This document shows positions 24,185-33,899 of a stretch of 64,000 nucleotides of DNA, piece after piece (position 1 is the first letter of the stretch; each line of letters starts with the position of its first letter). The position numbers and the translations under genes were made by a program. Under the pieces are notes generated by a model. It did not search any database, was not told where the DNA came from, and saw only the letters and a program-made list of their open reading frames with translations. This DNA comes from Promicromonospora umidemergens. Lineage in GTDB: Bacteria > Actinomycetota > Actinomycetes > Actinomycetales > Cellulomonadaceae. Location: NCBI RefSeq assembly GCF_024171995.1, contig NZ_JAMTCT010000001.1, forward strand, positions 62,001 to 126,000, given 5' to 3'.

Positions 24185-24493
24185 GTGGTGTACGCGATCG
24201 TCAAGGCCGGTGGCCGTCAGGAGAAGGTGTCCGTCGGGAGCATCGTCGTCATGGACCGTGTCCAGGCGACCCCCGGTGAGATTCTCGAGCTCCCGGCACT
24301 CCTGCTCGTGGATGGGGAGAAGGTGACCACCGACGCGGCGAAGCTGGCGAAGGTCAAGGTCACCGCAGAGGTCGTTCGGGACGAGAAGGGTCCGAAGATC
24401 GTGATCCTCAAGTTCAAGAACAAGACCGGCTACCGCAAGCGTCAGGGTCACCGTCAGTCGCTGACCCGGCTCAAGGTCACCGGCATCAAGTGA
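24185..24493 (+). CDS. rplU: 50S ribosomal protein L21
   Basis: 102 residues. Opening [18 protein letters not shown] and closing [20 protein letters not shown] are the L21 signature at full length. It binds 23S rRNA in the large subunit. Two adjacent GTG codons (24185, 24188) can start it; the first is used here. It is followed by rpmA after 102 bp, the conserved pair, with a promoter ~130 bp upstream. Confidence 0.98.
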   Translation: MVYAIVKAGGRQEKVSVGSIVVMDRVQATPGEILELPALLLVDGEKVTTDAAKLAKVKVTAEVVRDEKGPKIVILKFKNKTGYRKRQGHRQSLTRLKVTGIK

Positions 24494-24595
24494 CTTCCGC
24501 TGAGGGCCTCCTCCGATGAGTCTCCTCTGATGAGAGCCCGCGCGTGATCCAGATACTTCTTCTTCTCCTTCGTCCCGAAAGAACAGGTCCAGCAG

Positions 24596-24853
24596 ATGGC
24601 ACACAAGAAGGGCGCGAGCTCCTCGCGCAACGGTCGTGACTCCAATGCCCAGCGCCTCGGCGTGAAGCGCTTCGGTGGCCAGGTCGTGAAGGCCGGCGAG
24701 ATCATCGTCCGCCAGCGCGGCACCCACTTTCACCCGGGCGTCAACGTGGGTCGCGGCAAGGACGACACCCTGTTCGCCCTGACCCCCGGCGCCGTGCAGT
24801 TCGGTGCCCGTCGTGGCCGCAAGGTCATCGACATCGTCACCGCCGACGCCTGA
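24596..24853 (+). CDS. rpmA: 50S ribosomal protein L27
   Basis: 85 residues. [20 protein letters not shown], then LGVKRFGGQ and GTHFHPG, is diagnostic for L27, whose N-terminus reaches the peptidyl-transferase centre. No N-terminal extension needing protease processing (a Firmicute trait) is present. It is followed by a strong terminator before obgE. Confidence 0.98.
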   Translation: MAHKKGASSSRNGRDSNAQRLGVKRFGGQVVKAGEIIVRQRGTHFHPGVNVGRGKDDTLFALTPGAVQFGARRGRKVIDIVTADA

Positions 24854-24915
24854 GCTCGTAGCGCAACCGCAGACTCCGGCGTAGCCGGAGCTGCCCGAGC
24901 CTCGGCATTCGCGTG

Positions 24916-24955
24916 AGGGAGCGCACCGGTGACGGTGCGCTCCCTTCGCATTTTC
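24916..24955 (+). terminator. Intrinsic terminator after rpmA
   Basis: 13-bp perfect stem AGGGAGCGCACCG (24916-24928) / CGGTGCGCTCCCT (24933-24945), GTGA tetraloop, then TCGCATTTT. Confidence 0.88.
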
Positions 24956-25010
24956 GCGAGCGGCCCGTCCCGGGCGGCTCCACCTGAGCAGTACTTGAGA
25001 GGATCGAGAC

Positions 25011-26531
25011 ATGGCCAGCTTCGTAGACCGGGTGGTGCTTCACGCCGCCGGGGGTAACGGCGGGAACGGCTGCGCCTCGATCCGCCGCGAAAAGTTCAAG
25101 CCCCTCGCAGGGCCCGACGGCGGTAACGGTGGCGACGGCGGCACCGTCAAGCTGCTCGTCGACGCGAGCACCACCACCCTCCTCGAGTACCACCACTCGC
25201 CGCACCGGCGAGCGACGTCGGGCACGCAGGGGCAGGGCGGCGACAAGGACGGTAGCAAGGGCGGCGACCTGGTACTGCGCGTGCCGGACGGCACCGTCGT
25301 GAAGGACCTGGACGGCAACGTCCTGGCGGACCTCGTGGGCGACGGCGCCGAGTACGTCGTCGCGGCGGGCGGCAAGGGCGGCCTGGGCAACCGGGCGCTG
25401 TCGTCGCAGACGCGCAAGGCCCCCGGCTTCGCGCTGCTCGGTGAGGAGGGCGATGCGGCCGACATCGAGCTCGAGGTCAAGACGATCGCCGACGTGGCGC
25501 TCGTGGGCTTCCCGAGCGCGGGCAAGTCGTCGCTGATCGCCGCCATCTCCGCGGCACGGCCCAAGATCGCGGACTACCCGTTCACGACCCTGGTGCCGAA
25601 CCTCGGCGTCGTGCAGGCAGACCAGTCGCGGTTCACCGTCGCGGACGTGCCGGGCCTGATCCCTGGTGCGAGCGAGGGCAAGGGCCTGGGTCTGGAGTTC
25701 CTGCGGCACATCGAGCGCACGGCGATGATCGTCCACGTGCTCGACTGCGCCACGCTGGAGCCCGGTCGCGACCCGATCAGCGACCTCGACGTGATCGAGG
25801 CAGAGCTCGCCGCCTACGCGGGCGACATCGGCATCGAGGGCGGCCGCGTGCCGCTCACCGAGCGCCCCCGGCTCGTGGTGCTCAACAAGATCGACGTGCC
25901 AGAGGCCCGCGAGCTCGCGGAGTTCGTGAAGTCCGACCTCGAGGCGCGCGGGCTGCGGGTCTTCGAGATCTCCACCGCCAGCCACGAGGGTCTGCGCGAG
26001 CTGAAGTTCGCCCTGGCGGAGATCGTGGAGAAGGCCCGAGCGGCCGCGCCCGCGCCGGAGCCCGCTCCGGTGGTGCTGCGCCCGCGCGCCGTTGACGAGT
26101 CGCGGTTCACCGTGCGCCGCCTCGGTGGCGACGAGACCGGCTACTGGTTCGAGGTGCGCGGCACCAAGCCCGAGCGCTGGGTGAAGCAGACCGACTTCAA
26201 CAACGACGAGGCAGTCGGCTTCCTCGCCGACCGGCTGGCGAAGATCGGCATCGAGGACGGTCTGTTCAAGGCCGGCGCCGTCGCCGGCGACGAGGTGCGC
26301 ATCGGCAACCCGAGCAACGCCGTCGTCTTCGACTGGGAGCCCACGCTGCAGACCGGTCCGGAGCTGCTCGGCGGCCGCGGTACCGACCTCCGGCTCGAGC
26401 AGAGCGAGCGGCCGACGCGCGGCGACAAGCGCCGGGAGTTCAACGAGCGCATGGACGCCAAGACCGAGGCCCGGCGCGAGCTGTGGACCGAGCGCGAGGC
26501 CGGCGTCTGGACGGACCCGGACGAGAGCTGA
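25011..26531 (+). CDS. obgE: GTPase Obg
   Basis: 506 residues. N-terminal glycine-rich Obg fold (residues ~1-158: [20 protein letters not shown]). G domain: G1 [11 protein letters not shown]2 [11 protein letters not shown]3 [11 protein letters not shown]4 NKID. Then a C-terminal OCT-type domain (~residues 360-440) and a charged tail. A ribosome-associated GTPase involved in 50S assembly and stress response. ATG 25011 has AGAGGA upstream. The tail beyond the OCT domain is typical of actinobacterial Obg. Conserved rplU-rpmA-obgE-proB-proA order supports it. Confidence 0.97.
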   Translation: MASFVDRVVLHAAGGNGGNGCASIRREKFKPLAGPDGGNGGDGGTVKLLVDASTTTLLEYHHSPHRRATSGTQGQGGDKDGSKGGDLVLRVPDGTVVKDLDGNVLADLVGDGAEYVVAAGGKGGLGNRALSSQTRKAPGFALLGEEGDAADIELEVKTIADVALVGFPSAGKSSLIAAISAARPKIADYPFTTLVPNLGVVQADQSRFTVADVPGLIPGASEGKGLGLEFLRHIERTAMIVHVLDCATLEPGRDPISDLDVIEAELAAYAGDIGIEGGRVPLTERPRLVVLNKIDVPEARELAEFVKSDLEARGLRVFEISTASHEGLRELKFALAEIVEKARAAAPAPEPAPVVLRPRAVDESRFTVRRLGGDETGYWFEVRGTKPERWVKQTDFNNDEAVGFLADRLAKIGIEDGLFKAGAVAGDEVRIGNPSNAVVFDWEPTLQTGPELLGGRGTDLRLEQSERPTRGDKRREFNERMDAKTEARRELWTEREAGVWTDPDES

Positions 26532-26547
26532 CGCCCCGCCCCGACGT

Positions 26548-26574
26548 GTCGGACGTAGGACCTGTACGTCTGAC
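26548..26574. terminator. Weak hairpin after obgE
   Basis: 10-bp stem GTCGGACGTA (26548-26557) / TACGTCTGAC (26565-26574) with one G-U pair and a 7-nt loop; no T-run. It could partly separate obgE from proB. Confidence 0.4.
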
Positions 26575-26617
26575 GCGTCCGGGCGGGCTCTGACCCGTCG
26601 GCTGCCCGGACCGTGGA

Positions 26618-27832
26618 ATGACCGCGCGCCCGAGGGCACGCTCCGGTGAAGATGTGGGCGTGAACCCCCTCGGCCCTTCGGGCGAAACCCAGGACGCTCG
26701 GCTCGAGCAGAGCGCCCGGTCCGCCGTCGCCGACGCCCGGCGCGTGGTGGTGAAGATCGGCTCGTCGTCGCTGACCGGCCCGGACGGGCACCTCGACGTC
26801 GGGGCGCTGCGCGGGGTCGTCGAGGTCCTCGCGGCCCGGCAGGCCGGCGGCACCCAGATCGTGCTCGTCACCTCGGGCGCCATCTCGGCAGGGATCGGCC
26901 CCCTCGGGCTCGGGACGAGGCCCCGCGACCTCGCCACGATGCAGGCGGCCGCGTCGGTGGGCCAGGGCCAGCTCGCCGGCCGGTACCAGGAGGAGTTCGC
27001 GGCGTTCGGGATCCAGATCGGCCAGATCCTGCTGACCGCTGAGGACACCGTTCGTCGCGCCCGCTACCGCAACGCGCAGCGTGCGCTGGAGCGGCTGCTC
27101 GCCCTCGGTGTCGTGCCGGTCATCAACGAGAACGACGCCGTGACCACCGACGAGCTGAAGTTCGGCGACAACGACCGCCTCGCGGCGCTCGTGTCGCACC
27201 TCGTGCGGGCCGATGCCCTGCTGCTCCTGACCGACGTCGATGGCCTGCACGACGCGCCGCCGTCGCGCCCCGGTGCCCGCCGGATCCCGCTGGTCGGCGA
27301 CCTCGCCGAGATCGCCGGCGTCGAGGTGACCGCGCGCGGCAGCGCCGTCGGTACTGGCGGCATGGTCACCAAGCTGGAGTCGGTGCGGATCGCCACCGGC
27401 GCGGGCGTCCCCACCGTCCTCACGCTCGCCGGCAACGCGGCCGCCGCGCTCGCCGGGGACGACGTCGGCACGTTCTTCACCGCCACCGGACGCCGCACGT
27501 CCGCACGCCGCCTGTGGATTGCGCACGCCGCCCGTACGGAGGGCCGCCTCCACCTGGACGACGGCGCCGCGCGTGCCGTCCTCGGGGGCCGCGCCTCGCT
27601 GCTGCCCGCCGGGATCACCCGGGCCGAGGGCCAGTTCGACGCCGGTGACCCGGTGGAGCTCGTCGCTCCCGACGGCACGGTCGTCGCTCGGGGGCTCGTC
27701 GCCTTCGACGCGAGCGACCTCCCTGCCCTGCTCGGCCGCTCCACCTATGCGCTGCGCGAGGAGCTGGGGGAGGGCTACGACCGCGTCGTCGTGCACAGGG
27801 ACGACCTCGTGCTCGACCGGCCGACGGGCTGA
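26618..27832 (+). CDS. proB: Glutamate 5-kinase
   Basis: 404 residues as drawn from ATG 26618; GTG 26660 (MNPLGPSG) is an alternative giving 390. First step of proline synthesis: ATP-dependent phosphorylation of glutamate. The amino-acid kinase domain has [49 protein letters not shown] and [14 protein letters not shown]-terminal PUA domain (about residues 300-385) is present. A small hairpin (27836-27854) follows, then proA 116 bp downstream. Confidence 0.96.
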   Translation: MTARPRARSGEDVGVNPLGPSGETQDARLEQSARSAVADARRVVVKIGSSSLTGPDGHLDVGALRGVVEVLAARQAGGTQIVLVTSGAISAGIGPLGLGTRPRDLATMQAAASVGQGQLAGRYQEEFAAFGIQIGQILLTAEDTVRRARYRNAQRALERLLALGVVPVINENDAVTTDELKFGDNDRLAALVSHLVRADALLLLTDVDGLHDAPPSRPGARRIPLVGDLAEIAGVEVTARGSAVGTGGMVTKLESVRIATGAGVPTVLTLAGNAAAALAGDDVGTFFTATGRRTSARRLWIAHAARTEGRLHLDDGAARAVLGGRASLLPAGITRAEGQFDAGDPVELVAPDGTVVARGLVAFDASDLPALLGRSTYALREELGEGYDRVVVHRDDLVLDRPTG

Positions 27833-27948
27833 CCGGACCGGTTCGAGACCGGTCGGTTGCACTGATCCGTCGTCGACCTCGGTCTGGTGAGTGTCCGCAC
27901 CACGGATTCGCCCTCGGCATCCGGGCCCGCCCGACGTACTCTCGACGC

Positions 27949-29373
27949 ATGACGACAGTGAGCCAGGACGAGGCGGCCCGTACCGGAGGCGACACTCCCG
28001 GAGCAGCCACACCGCCGCCGCCCTCGCCCCACGAAGCCCTTGCTCCGCGGCGGGACTTCGCGGGCACCCCGGGTGCGGCTGCGCCGTCGGACACGGCGGA
28101 CGTCACCGCGGACGTCACCGCCACGGTGCGCGACGTCGCCCGGCGCGCCAAGGTCGCCGCGCGCACCCTGGCCACGGCGAACCGCATGACGAAGGACGCC
28201 GCGCTCGGGGCGGTCTCGGACGCGCTGGTCACCGCGGCGGACCGGATCGTGGCCGCGAACGCCGAGGACGTGGAGCGCGGACGTGCCAACGGGATGTCCG
28301 ACGGCCTCCTGGACCGGCTCGCCCTCACCCCGGAGCGGATCGCGCAGATCGCTGACGCGCTGCGCGACGTCTCGGGCCTGCCCGATCCCGTCGGCGAGGT
28401 GGTGCGCGGGCAGACCCTGCCCAACGGCCTGCGCCTGCGTCAGATCCGGGTGCCCATGGGCGTGGTCGGCATGATCTACGAGGCCCGTCCCAACGTCACG
28501 GTCGACGCCGCCGGCCTGGCGTGGAAGTCCGGCAACGCGGTGATCCTGCGCGGGGGGAGCGCGGCGGCGTCGTCGAACGCGGTGATCGTCGCGGTGATGC
28601 GGGACGCTCTCGAGGCCCACGGCCTCCCGGCCGACCTGGTCCAGTCGATCGACGCGTACGGCCGGGCGGGCGGCGTGGCGCTCATGCGCGCCCGCGGCCT
28701 CGTGGACGTGCTGATCCCGCGGGGTGGTGCCGACCTCATCCAGACGGTGGTCCGCGAGTCCCTCGTGCCCGTCATCGAGACGGGGGTCGGGAACGTGCAC
28801 GTCTACGTGGACGCGACGGCCGACGTCGCCATGGCCGTCGCGATAGTGCTGAACGCGAAGACCCAGCGGGTCGGTGTGTGCAACGCCGCCGAGACGCTGC
28901 TCGTGCACGAGGACGCCGCGGCCTCGTTCCTGCCGGTCGCGCTCGCCGCGCTGGCCGACGCCGGCGTGGTGCTGCACGGTGACCCGGGAGCCATGTCCTT
29001 TGCCCCCGGCGGTGCCGACATGGTTCCCGCGACGGACGAGGACTGGGCAACGGAGTACCTGGCCCTGGAGCTCGGCGTGCGGGTGGTGCCGTCTCTGGAC
29101 GCGGCGATCGAGCACATCCGCACCTGGTCCTCCGGGCACACGGAGGCGATCGTCACGAAGGACATCGCTGCGGCGGACCGGTTCGTCGCGGAGGTCGACT
29201 CCGCCGCGGTGATGGTGAACGCGTCGACCCGGTTCACCGACGGTGGCGAGCTCGGCCTCGGTGCGGAGATCGGCATCTCCACGCAAAAGCTGCATGCGCG
29301 TGGTCCCATGGGACTGACCGAGCTCACCACCACCAAGTGGGTGGTCACCGGCGACGGGCACGTCAAGCCTTGA
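27949..29373 (+). CDS. proA: Gamma-glutamyl phosphate reductase
   Basis: 474 residues. NADPH-dependent second step of proline synthesis. The catalytic Cys lies in [15 protein letters not shown]; other landmarks are [27 protein letters not shown] and [13 protein letters not shown]. About 50 residues at the N-terminus ([18 protein letters not shown]...) precede the conserved start near [16 protein letters not shown] and are extra relative to the ~415-residue family length. ATG 27949 lies 7 nt after TACTCT (27937-27942), so the message may be leaderless; no internal start with a ribosome site is obvious. Confidence 0.95.
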   Translation: MTTVSQDEAARTGGDTPGAATPPPPSPHEALAPRRDFAGTPGAAAPSDTADVTADVTATVRDVARRAKVAARTLATANRMTKDAALGAVSDALVTAADRIVAANAEDVERGRANGMSDGLLDRLALTPERIAQIADALRDVSGLPDPVGEVVRGQTLPNGLRLRQIRVPMGVVGMIYEARPNVTVDAAGLAWKSGNAVILRGGSAAASSNAVIVAVMRDALEAHGLPADLVQSIDAYGRAGGVALMRARGLVDVLIPRGGADLIQTVVRESLVPVIETGVGNVHVYVDATADVAMAVAIVLNAKTQRVGVCNAAETLLVHEDAAASFLPVALAALADAGVVLHGDPGAMSFAPGGADMVPATDEDWATEYLALELGVRVVPSLDAAIEHIRTWSSGHTEAIVTKDIAAADRFVAEVDSAAVMVNASTRFTDGGELGLGAEIGISTQKLHARGPMGLTELTTTKWVVTGDGHVKP

Positions 29374-29499
29374 GGGTTTGCGGGCGTTCTGGAGACCTCC
29401 CCAGGATCTCCTTGCGACCCGGTGCCGCTATGTTCCTGCCGCAATTCGTCCGTGAGAGACTAAAGGCCATCTGAGCACGTCCAACTAGGAGGAACACCC

Positions 29500-29652
29500 G
29501 TGCTGCACAACGCTGTCCTGGCCGCTGAGGCTGCCGCGGAGCACGCCGACGAGCCGATCGCTCCGATCGTCCTCGGCCTGATCGCTTTTGGCGCGCTCCT
29601 GGTCGCCCTGCTCGTCACGTTCGCGTTCCGCAACGTCGGCAACCGGCACTGA
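29500..29652 (+). CDS. Small single-pass membrane protein, unknown function
   Basis: 50 residues starting at a GTG with AGGAGG 7 nt upstream, one of the best ribosome sites in the window. Layout: short acidic/His N-terminus (AAEAAAEHADEPIAP), one membrane helix (IVLGLIAFGALLVALLVTFA), then a basic tail FRNVGNRH, predicting N-out/C-in. Small membrane proteins of this kind are often found between proA and nadD in actinobacteria. Function is unknown. The stop is 45 bp before nadD. Confidence 0.8.
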   Translation: MLHNAVLAAEAAAEHADEPIAPIVLGLIAFGALLVALLVTFAFRNVGNRH

Positions 29653-29696
29653 TCCGCCAGACGGGAGCCTGACGACCAGATGAGCGCACCCACCGT

Positions 29697-30311
29697 ATGA
29701 GTGCCCCCACTGGGACCAGGCCGCGCATCGGGGTGATGGGCGGCACGTTCGATCCCATCCACCACGGACACCTCGTGGCCGCGAGCGAAGCGGTCGCCCA
29801 CCTGGGGCTGGACGAAGTCGTCTTTGTCCCCACGGGCCGGCCGGGGTTCAAGCAGGAGCAGCGAGTCACCCCGGCGGAGCACCGCTATCTCATGACGGTG
29901 ATCGCCACGGCGTCGAACCCGCGCTTCACCGTGAGCCGCGTCGACATCGACCGAGCGGGCCTCACCTACACGGTGGACACCCTCCGAGATCTCCGTGACC
30001 AGCGCCCGGAGGCGGACCTCTATTTCATCTCGGGTGCGGACGCCATCCAGCAGATTCTTCGGTGGAAGGATGCCGAGAAGCTGTGGGACATGGCACACTT
30101 CGTCGCTGTCACACGGCCAGGGCACATGCTCTCCGTGGACGGGCTGCCTCGGGACGGTGTGACGACGCTCGAGGTTCCCGCGCTAGCTATCTCCTCGACC
30201 GACTGTCGTCGTCGGGCCGAGGAGGGGTTGCCGGTCTGGTATCTGGTGCCTGACGGCGTGGTCCAGTACATCGCCAAGCACGGACTGTATCGAGGTCTTC
30301 ACGATGAGTGA
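29697..30311 (+). CDS. nadD: Nicotinate-nucleotide adenylyltransferase
   Basis: 204 residues. Transfers AMP from ATP to nicotinate mononucleotide to make NaAD in NAD synthesis. Motifs: [19 protein letters not shown] at the N-terminus and [13 protein letters not shown] near the C-terminus, where most relatives have ISST-x-IR; the Ile to Cys change is visible. ATG 29697 overlaps (ATGA) the stop of a six-codon mini-ORF beginning ATG 29680 that encodes MSAPTV, nearly the same as the first residues of NadD (MSAPTG). The gene overlaps the next by 8 bp. Confidence 0.95.
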   Translation: MSAPTGTRPRIGVMGGTFDPIHHGHLVAASEAVAHLGLDEVVFVPTGRPGFKQEQRVTPAEHRYLMTVIATASNPRFTVSRVDIDRAGLTYTVDTLRDLRDQRPEADLYFISGADAIQQILRWKDAEKLWDMAHFVAVTRPGHMLSVDGLPRDGVTTLEVPALAISSTDCRRRAEEGLPVWYLVPDGVVQYIAKHGLYRGLHDE

Positions 30312-31566
30312 CAACAAGGGTCGTCCCATGACGCGCCGCGAGATTCGCGAGCGTGAGGCTGCCGCCGCGGCCGCCGCTGGTGGTGCCGGTAGCGCCGGTG
30401 GTGCTTACCCGCCGCAGGGCGGGCAGCAGGAGCCGCACCGTGGCGCGCCCGCGCCTGAGGGAGGTTGGTCGCCGCAGAACCCGCCGGTGGCTCGGCCGCC
30501 GCAGGCGACGGGTGGCTCGCGCGGTGTGGACGCGACCGGTCGTCTGACGCCCGTGCAGCAGCCCGGTGGCAACCCTCCGCCGCCGTACGGTTCCGGGGGG
30601 CCCGGTCAGGGCCGGCCCGGCGCGGCGCCGTCCGGCACGGCGGGCCACGGTGCCCCGCCGTCCGGTCCTGGTAATCGTGCTCCTGGGCCGGGTGGCCAGG
30701 GGCCTGGTGCTCCTGGTCAGCGTCCCGGCCCGGGTGGACCGGGCCAGCAGGGTCCAGGCTCGCAGGGCGGTCAGGGGCCGCAGGGTGGCCCGCCGCCCAG
30801 CCCGTTCGGCTCCCGTCCGTCCGCAGCTCCCGTGCCGCCCGCCCCCCAGCAGGGTCGGTCCGGCCGGTTCGGTGGACAGAATGCTCCCCAGGGCCCCGGT
30901 CCTGGCGGGCCAGGCGCTCCCGGCAGGTCCGGTGACCCCGGCCAGACGACGCAGTGGGGTGCCGCTCCGCCTGCGCCGACGCAGCCGCCGTCGGGCCCGC
31001 CGTCACCGTTCGGTACCCGATCCGGTGCCCCGGGCGCGCCCGGAGCACCGGCCGGTCTCGGTCAGCAGCGCCCTGGCGGACCCGGACAGCCGGCCGGCGT
31101 TCCGCCCAGCGGGATGTCGGGCGGCGGCGCCGCTCCCGCCCTTCCCTGGGAGGCCGGCGCGCAGGCGGCTCCGCAGTCGCTGCCGCCGGGTGGCGGTCCC
31201 GCCGCCCCGGCTTCCCCGTTCCCCGGGCGCCCTGGCGCCGGTGGCCCTGCCGCCGGCCAGCTGGGCGGTCCGGGACAGCAGCAGCCTGGCGGTCCCGGTG
31301 GCCAGTTCGGACCCGGTCCGGTCGCTCCGTCCCGATCTTCCCGCCGCGACGCGGACGAGGAGTGGGCCGAGGAGGAGGACGAGGGACCGCAGTACACCTG
31401 GCTCCACTACATCATCCTGGTGGTCGTCGCGTTCGTGCTGGGCCTCCTGATCTGGAAGCTCGTGCTCGAGGGCGACAGCGCCATCCCGCAGGACCAGGCC
31501 GCGGCCCTGCTGGGCACCCTCCCGGGTGGGTTACCCGGCGCTTTCACAGGAGGTGGTGCGGCATGA
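30304..31566 (+). CDS. Gly/Pro/Gln-rich protein with C-terminal membrane anchor
   Basis: 420 residues. The N-terminus is [20 protein letters not shown]. Residues ~30-340 are low complexity, rich in Gly, Pro and Gln, without repeats of fixed length. Then an acidic patch ([10 protein letters not shown]), one membrane helix ([20 protein letters not shown]) and a ~35-residue tail. Most of the protein should be cytoplasmic and disordered if the positive-inside rule holds. It overlaps nadD by 8 bp and rsfS by 4 bp, so it is co-translated with both. A protein of this position and type occurs in related actinobacteria; no function is known to me. Confidence 0.75.
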   Translation: MSDNKGRPMTRREIREREAAAAAAAGGAGSAGGAYPPQGGQQEPHRGAPAPEGGWSPQNPPVARPPQATGGSRGVDATGRLTPVQQPGGNPPPPYGSGGPGQGRPGAAPSGTAGHGAPPSGPGNRAPGPGGQGPGAPGQRPGPGGPGQQGPGSQGGQGPQGGPPPSPFGSRPSAAPVPPAPQQGRSGRFGGQNAPQGPGPGGPGAPGRSGDPGQTTQWGAAPPAPTQPPSGPPSPFGTRSGAPGAPGAPAGLGQQRPGGPGQPAGVPPSGMSGGGAAPALPWEAGAQAAPQSLPPGGGPAAPASPFPGRPGAGGPAAGQLGGPGQQQPGGPGGQFGPGPVAPSRSSRRDADEEWAEEEDEGPQYTWLHYIILVVVAFVLGLLIWKLVLEGDSAIPQDQAAALLGTLPGGLPGAFTGGGAA

Positions 31567-32000
31567 CCGCGACAGACCGGGCTACAGAGCTTGCGATCCT
31601 TGCCGCGCGAGCGGCGAGCAGCGTCAAGGCGCAGGAGATCATCGCGCTCGACGTGAGCGAGCAGCTGGTGCTGACCGACGTGTTCCTTATCGCGTCCGGC
31701 GCCAGCGAACGACAGGTCTCGGCGATCGTCGACGCCGTCGAGGAGTCGCTCTTCAAGGAGGGCGTCAAGCCGATCCGGCGGGAGGGCAAGTCCCAGGCCC
31801 GTTGGGTGCTGATCGACTTCGGCGACGTCGTCGTGCACGTGCAGCACGCCGAGGACCGCACGTACTACGCACTCGAGCGGCTCTGGAAGGACTGCCCGGC
31901 GATCCAGCTCCCCGAGGACGCGCAGGGTGGCGGTGACACCGGCGAGTACAGCGACCCCGACGACGGCGCGATCCACCTGGCCGGGGACGCACGCCGGTGA
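31563..32000 (+). CDS. rsfS: Ribosomal silencing factor RsfS
   Basis: 145 residues. RsfS binds L14 and prevents subunit joining when nutrients are short. Conserved features: DVSEQLVLTDVFLIASGASE, RQVSAIVDAVEE and QARWVLIDFGDVVVHVQ. The C-terminal 30 residues are acidic and not conserved. ATG 31563 overlaps the upstream stop as ATGA. The nadD - membrane protein - rsfS - histidine phosphatase chain is tightly overlapping. Confidence 0.95.
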   Translation: MTATDRATELAILAARAASSVKAQEIIALDVSEQLVLTDVFLIASGASERQVSAIVDAVEESLFKEGVKPIRREGKSQARWVLIDFGDVVVHVQHAEDRTYYALERLWKDCPAIQLPEDAQGGGDTGEYSDPDDGAIHLAGDARR

Positions 32001-32662
32001 CGGCGGGCACGATCGTGCTGCTGCGCCATGCGCGCACGGCATACAACGCGGGACTGCGCCTGCAGGGCCAGATCGACATCCCCCTCGACGAGGTCGGACG
32101 CTGGCAGGCGGAGCAGGGCGCTACGGCGCTGGCGGCATCGCACAAGGGCTCCCTCGTGGTGGCCAGCGACCTGCAGCGGGCACGGGACACGGCCGTCGCC
32201 TACGCGCGGCACGTGGGCCTGGAGGTCGTGGCCGACGCAGGGCTCCGTGAGCGCTCGTTCGGTATCTGGGAGGGCATGACCGACACCGAGATCGTCGAGC
32301 GCTGGCCGGACGAGCACGCGGTCTGGCGAAGCGGTGGCGAGCCCCCGGTCGAGGGCGTCGAGCCAAAGGACGCCGTCGCCCGACGCATGGAGGAGGCAGT
32401 GCTGCGGCACGCCGAAGCGCTGAGTGCGGGTGAGACGCTCGTCGTCGTGTCGCACGGGTCGGCGATCACGCAGGCGATCACCCGGCTGCTGGGCCTCGAC
32501 CCGGCGACGTGGCGCGGGCTGCACGGCCTGCACAACGTGCACTGGTCGCACCTGCGTGCCTCTGGGCCGGGTGCGACGCCGGCGTGGCGGCTCCTCGCGC
32601 ACAACGTGGGCGCCGGATATCCGCTCGATACCTGGCAGTCCGGGCCGGAAGCGCGGCAGTGA
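31997..32662 (+). CDS. Histidine phosphatase family protein
   Basis: 221 residues. RHG-type motif IVLLRHARTAYNAGLRLQGQ near residue 6 supplies the phospho-accepting His. The second half has GLRERSFGIWEGMTD and VVVSHGSAITQAI, the other family signature. It probably dephosphorylates small metabolites or sugar phosphates; members next to rsfS are often annotated as phosphoglycerate mutase-like, which is not proven. GTG 31997 overlaps the rsfS stop as GTGA. Hairpin CCGGCGCC/GGCGCCGG (32667-32688) follows. Confidence 0.9.
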   Translation: MTAGTIVLLRHARTAYNAGLRLQGQIDIPLDEVGRWQAEQGATALAASHKGSLVVASDLQRARDTAVAYARHVGLEVVADAGLRERSFGIWEGMTDTEIVERWPDEHAVWRSGGEPPVEGVEPKDAVARRMEEAVLRHAEALSAGETLVVVSHGSAITQAITRLLGLDPATWRGLHGLHNVHWSHLRASGPGATPAWRLLAHNVGAGYPLDTWQSGPEARQ

Positions 32663-32718
32663 CGAGCCGGCGCCGGGCAGGGCGCCGGACCGCGTGACAG
32701 AACGCACGGGGTTTTGAT

Positions 32719-32747
32719 TTGGTCCCTGGCGTCGGTCTGCATAGACT
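32719..32747 (+). promoter_or_regulatory. Promoter of tRNA-Ala copy 1
   Basis: TTGGTC (32719-32724), 17-bp spacer, TAGACT (32742-32747). Copy 2 has the same two hexamers with an 18-bp spacer. Confidence 0.7.
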
Positions 32748-32788
32748 AACGACGCTCGCCCGGCCGGAATGGCTGGGAGAGACCAATC

Positions 32789-32861
32789 GGGGCTGTGGCG
32801 CAGCTGGTAGCGCACCTGCATGGCATGCAGGGGGTCGGGGGTTCGAGTCCCCCCAGCTCCA
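32789..32861 (+). tRNA. tRNA-Ala (anticodon GGC), copy 1
   Basis: 73 nt. Acceptor GGGGCTG/CAGCTCC, D arm GCGC-AGCTGGTA-GCGC, anticodon stem CCTGC/GCAGG with loop ATGGCAT (anticodon GGC, reads GCC/GCU), T arm GGGGG-TTCGAGT-CCCCC, discriminator A. CCA is not encoded (CCG follows). Identical to the copy at 36147. Confidence 0.96.
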
Positions 32862-32884
32862 CCGATCGTGATGACGCGGGACAT
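32789..32884 (+). repeat. 96-nt direct repeat including tRNA-Ala, left copy
   Basis: Identical over 96 nt to 36147-36242: the tRNA plus CCGATCGTGATGACGCGGGA and the bases CAT that follow. The flanking promoter and terminator sequences are similar but diverged. Confidence 0.9.
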
Positions 32885-32907
32885 CGTAGGTTGATGTCCC
32901 GCGTCAT
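32871..32907 (+). terminator. Terminator of tRNA-Ala copy 1
   Basis: 14-bp stem ATGACGCGGGACAT (32871-32884) / ATGTCCCGCGTCAT (32894-32907), followed by TTCTGTTT. Confidence 0.85.
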
Positions 32908-32999
32908 TTCTGTTTCCGGGAGCCCGGGGCGCACGAGCCGATGATTTCCCGTGCGTTCGGGAGTCGGTCGTATGACCGCTCCGAGGAAAGGGACCCACG

Positions 33000-33386
33000 A
33001 TGATCACCACGCTCCGCAGCTTCAGCGGCCTCTCGGTGGACGACGCCGAAGCCGCCCTCCGCTTCTATCGCGACACGCTTGGCCTGCCCGCGCGCGAGAA
33101 CGCCATGGGCGGTCTCGACATCGACCTCACCGACGGCTCGACGGTGTTCGTCTACCCGAAGGGGGAGGCGCACGCGCCGGCGTCGTACACCGTGCTCAAC
33201 CTCGTGGTGCCAGACATCGACGAGGCGGTGACGGAGCTGGAAGCCGCGGGGGTGAGCCTGATCCGGTACCCCGGGTTCGACCAGGACGAGCGCGGCGTAT
33301 CGCGCAGCACCGACCCGAGCAAGGGGCCGACGATCGGCTGGATCGCCGACCCGGCGGGCAACGTCATCGCGCTCATCCAGGACTGA
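33000..33386 (+). CDS. VOC (glyoxalase/bleomycin resistance) family protein
   Basis: 128 residues, a single VOC domain of two beta-alpha-beta-beta-beta units: FSGLSVDDAEAALRFYRDTL, then VLNLVVPDIDEAVTELEAAG, and a final GWIADPAGNVIALIQD with the usual metal-site Glu position replaced by Ala-Leu-Ile. Because that acidic residue is missing it may not bind metal. The family spans dioxygenases, lyases and resistance proteins, and no substrate can be inferred. It is the first gene inside the tRNA-flanked cassette. AGGAAAGGGACCC precedes the ATG. Confidence 0.85.
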   Translation: MITTLRSFSGLSVDDAEAALRFYRDTLGLPARENAMGGLDIDLTDGSTVFVYPKGEAHAPASYTVLNLVVPDIDEAVTELEAAGVSLIRYPGFDQDERGVSRSTDPSKGPTIGWIADPAGNVIALIQD

Positions 33387-33504
33387 GTCGGCGCTGGTCC
33401 AGCAGCTCGGGCCGGTCGAGCCGTTCGCGGGGCGTCGATCCCGTGCCGGTTGACCGGTGCGACCCGCCGTGCCTATCGTCCACAGCGGACGAGGGGAGAA
33501 GGCC

Positions 33505-33876
33505 GTGGACGTCGACGAGCTGCTGGACCTTGAGCACCAGGGGTGGAAGTCCCTGTGCGACAGCACGGGTGCGGACTTCTACGGGTCGGTCATGACAGAG
33601 GACGGAGTCATGGTCCTGGCCAACGGTGTGGTCCTCGACCGGCCGGCGGTCGTGGCATCCCTGGGCGCCGCACCGCCCTGGCGCACCTACCGGATCTCGG
33701 ACGAGCGGCTGATCCGGCTCGGGGACCGCGACGCGATCCTCGTCTACACGGGCCGTGCCTACCGCGACGGCGCCGAGCCGGCGTTCGTGGCGCTGATGTC
33801 GAGCGTCTACACCCGGCAGGACGACGCGTGGCGGCTCGCGCTCTACCAGCAGACGCCGGTGCCGCAGACCGGCTGA
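33505..33876 (+). CDS. DUF4440/SnoaL-like (NTF2-fold) protein
   Basis: 123 residues. Pattern typical of the cone-shaped NTF2 fold: N-terminal helix DELLDLEHQGWKSLCD, EDGVMVLANGVVLDRPAVVA, TYRISDERLIRLGDRDAILV and C-terminal strands SVYTRQDDAWRLALYQQTPV. These proteins bind or isomerise small hydrophobic ligands; no catalytic residues can be assigned. GTG 33505 is chosen over the upstream start at 33457 because a purine-rich site (GGGGAGAAGG) precedes it. Second gene in the cassette. Confidence 0.75.
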   Translation: MDVDELLDLEHQGWKSLCDSTGADFYGSVMTEDGVMVLANGVVLDRPAVVASLGAAPPWRTYRISDERLIRLGDRDAILVYTGRAYRDGAEPAFVALMSSVYTRQDDAWRLALYQQTPVPQTG

Positions 33877-33899
33877 GCGGCAGTGCGCTCGCCCCGGTC

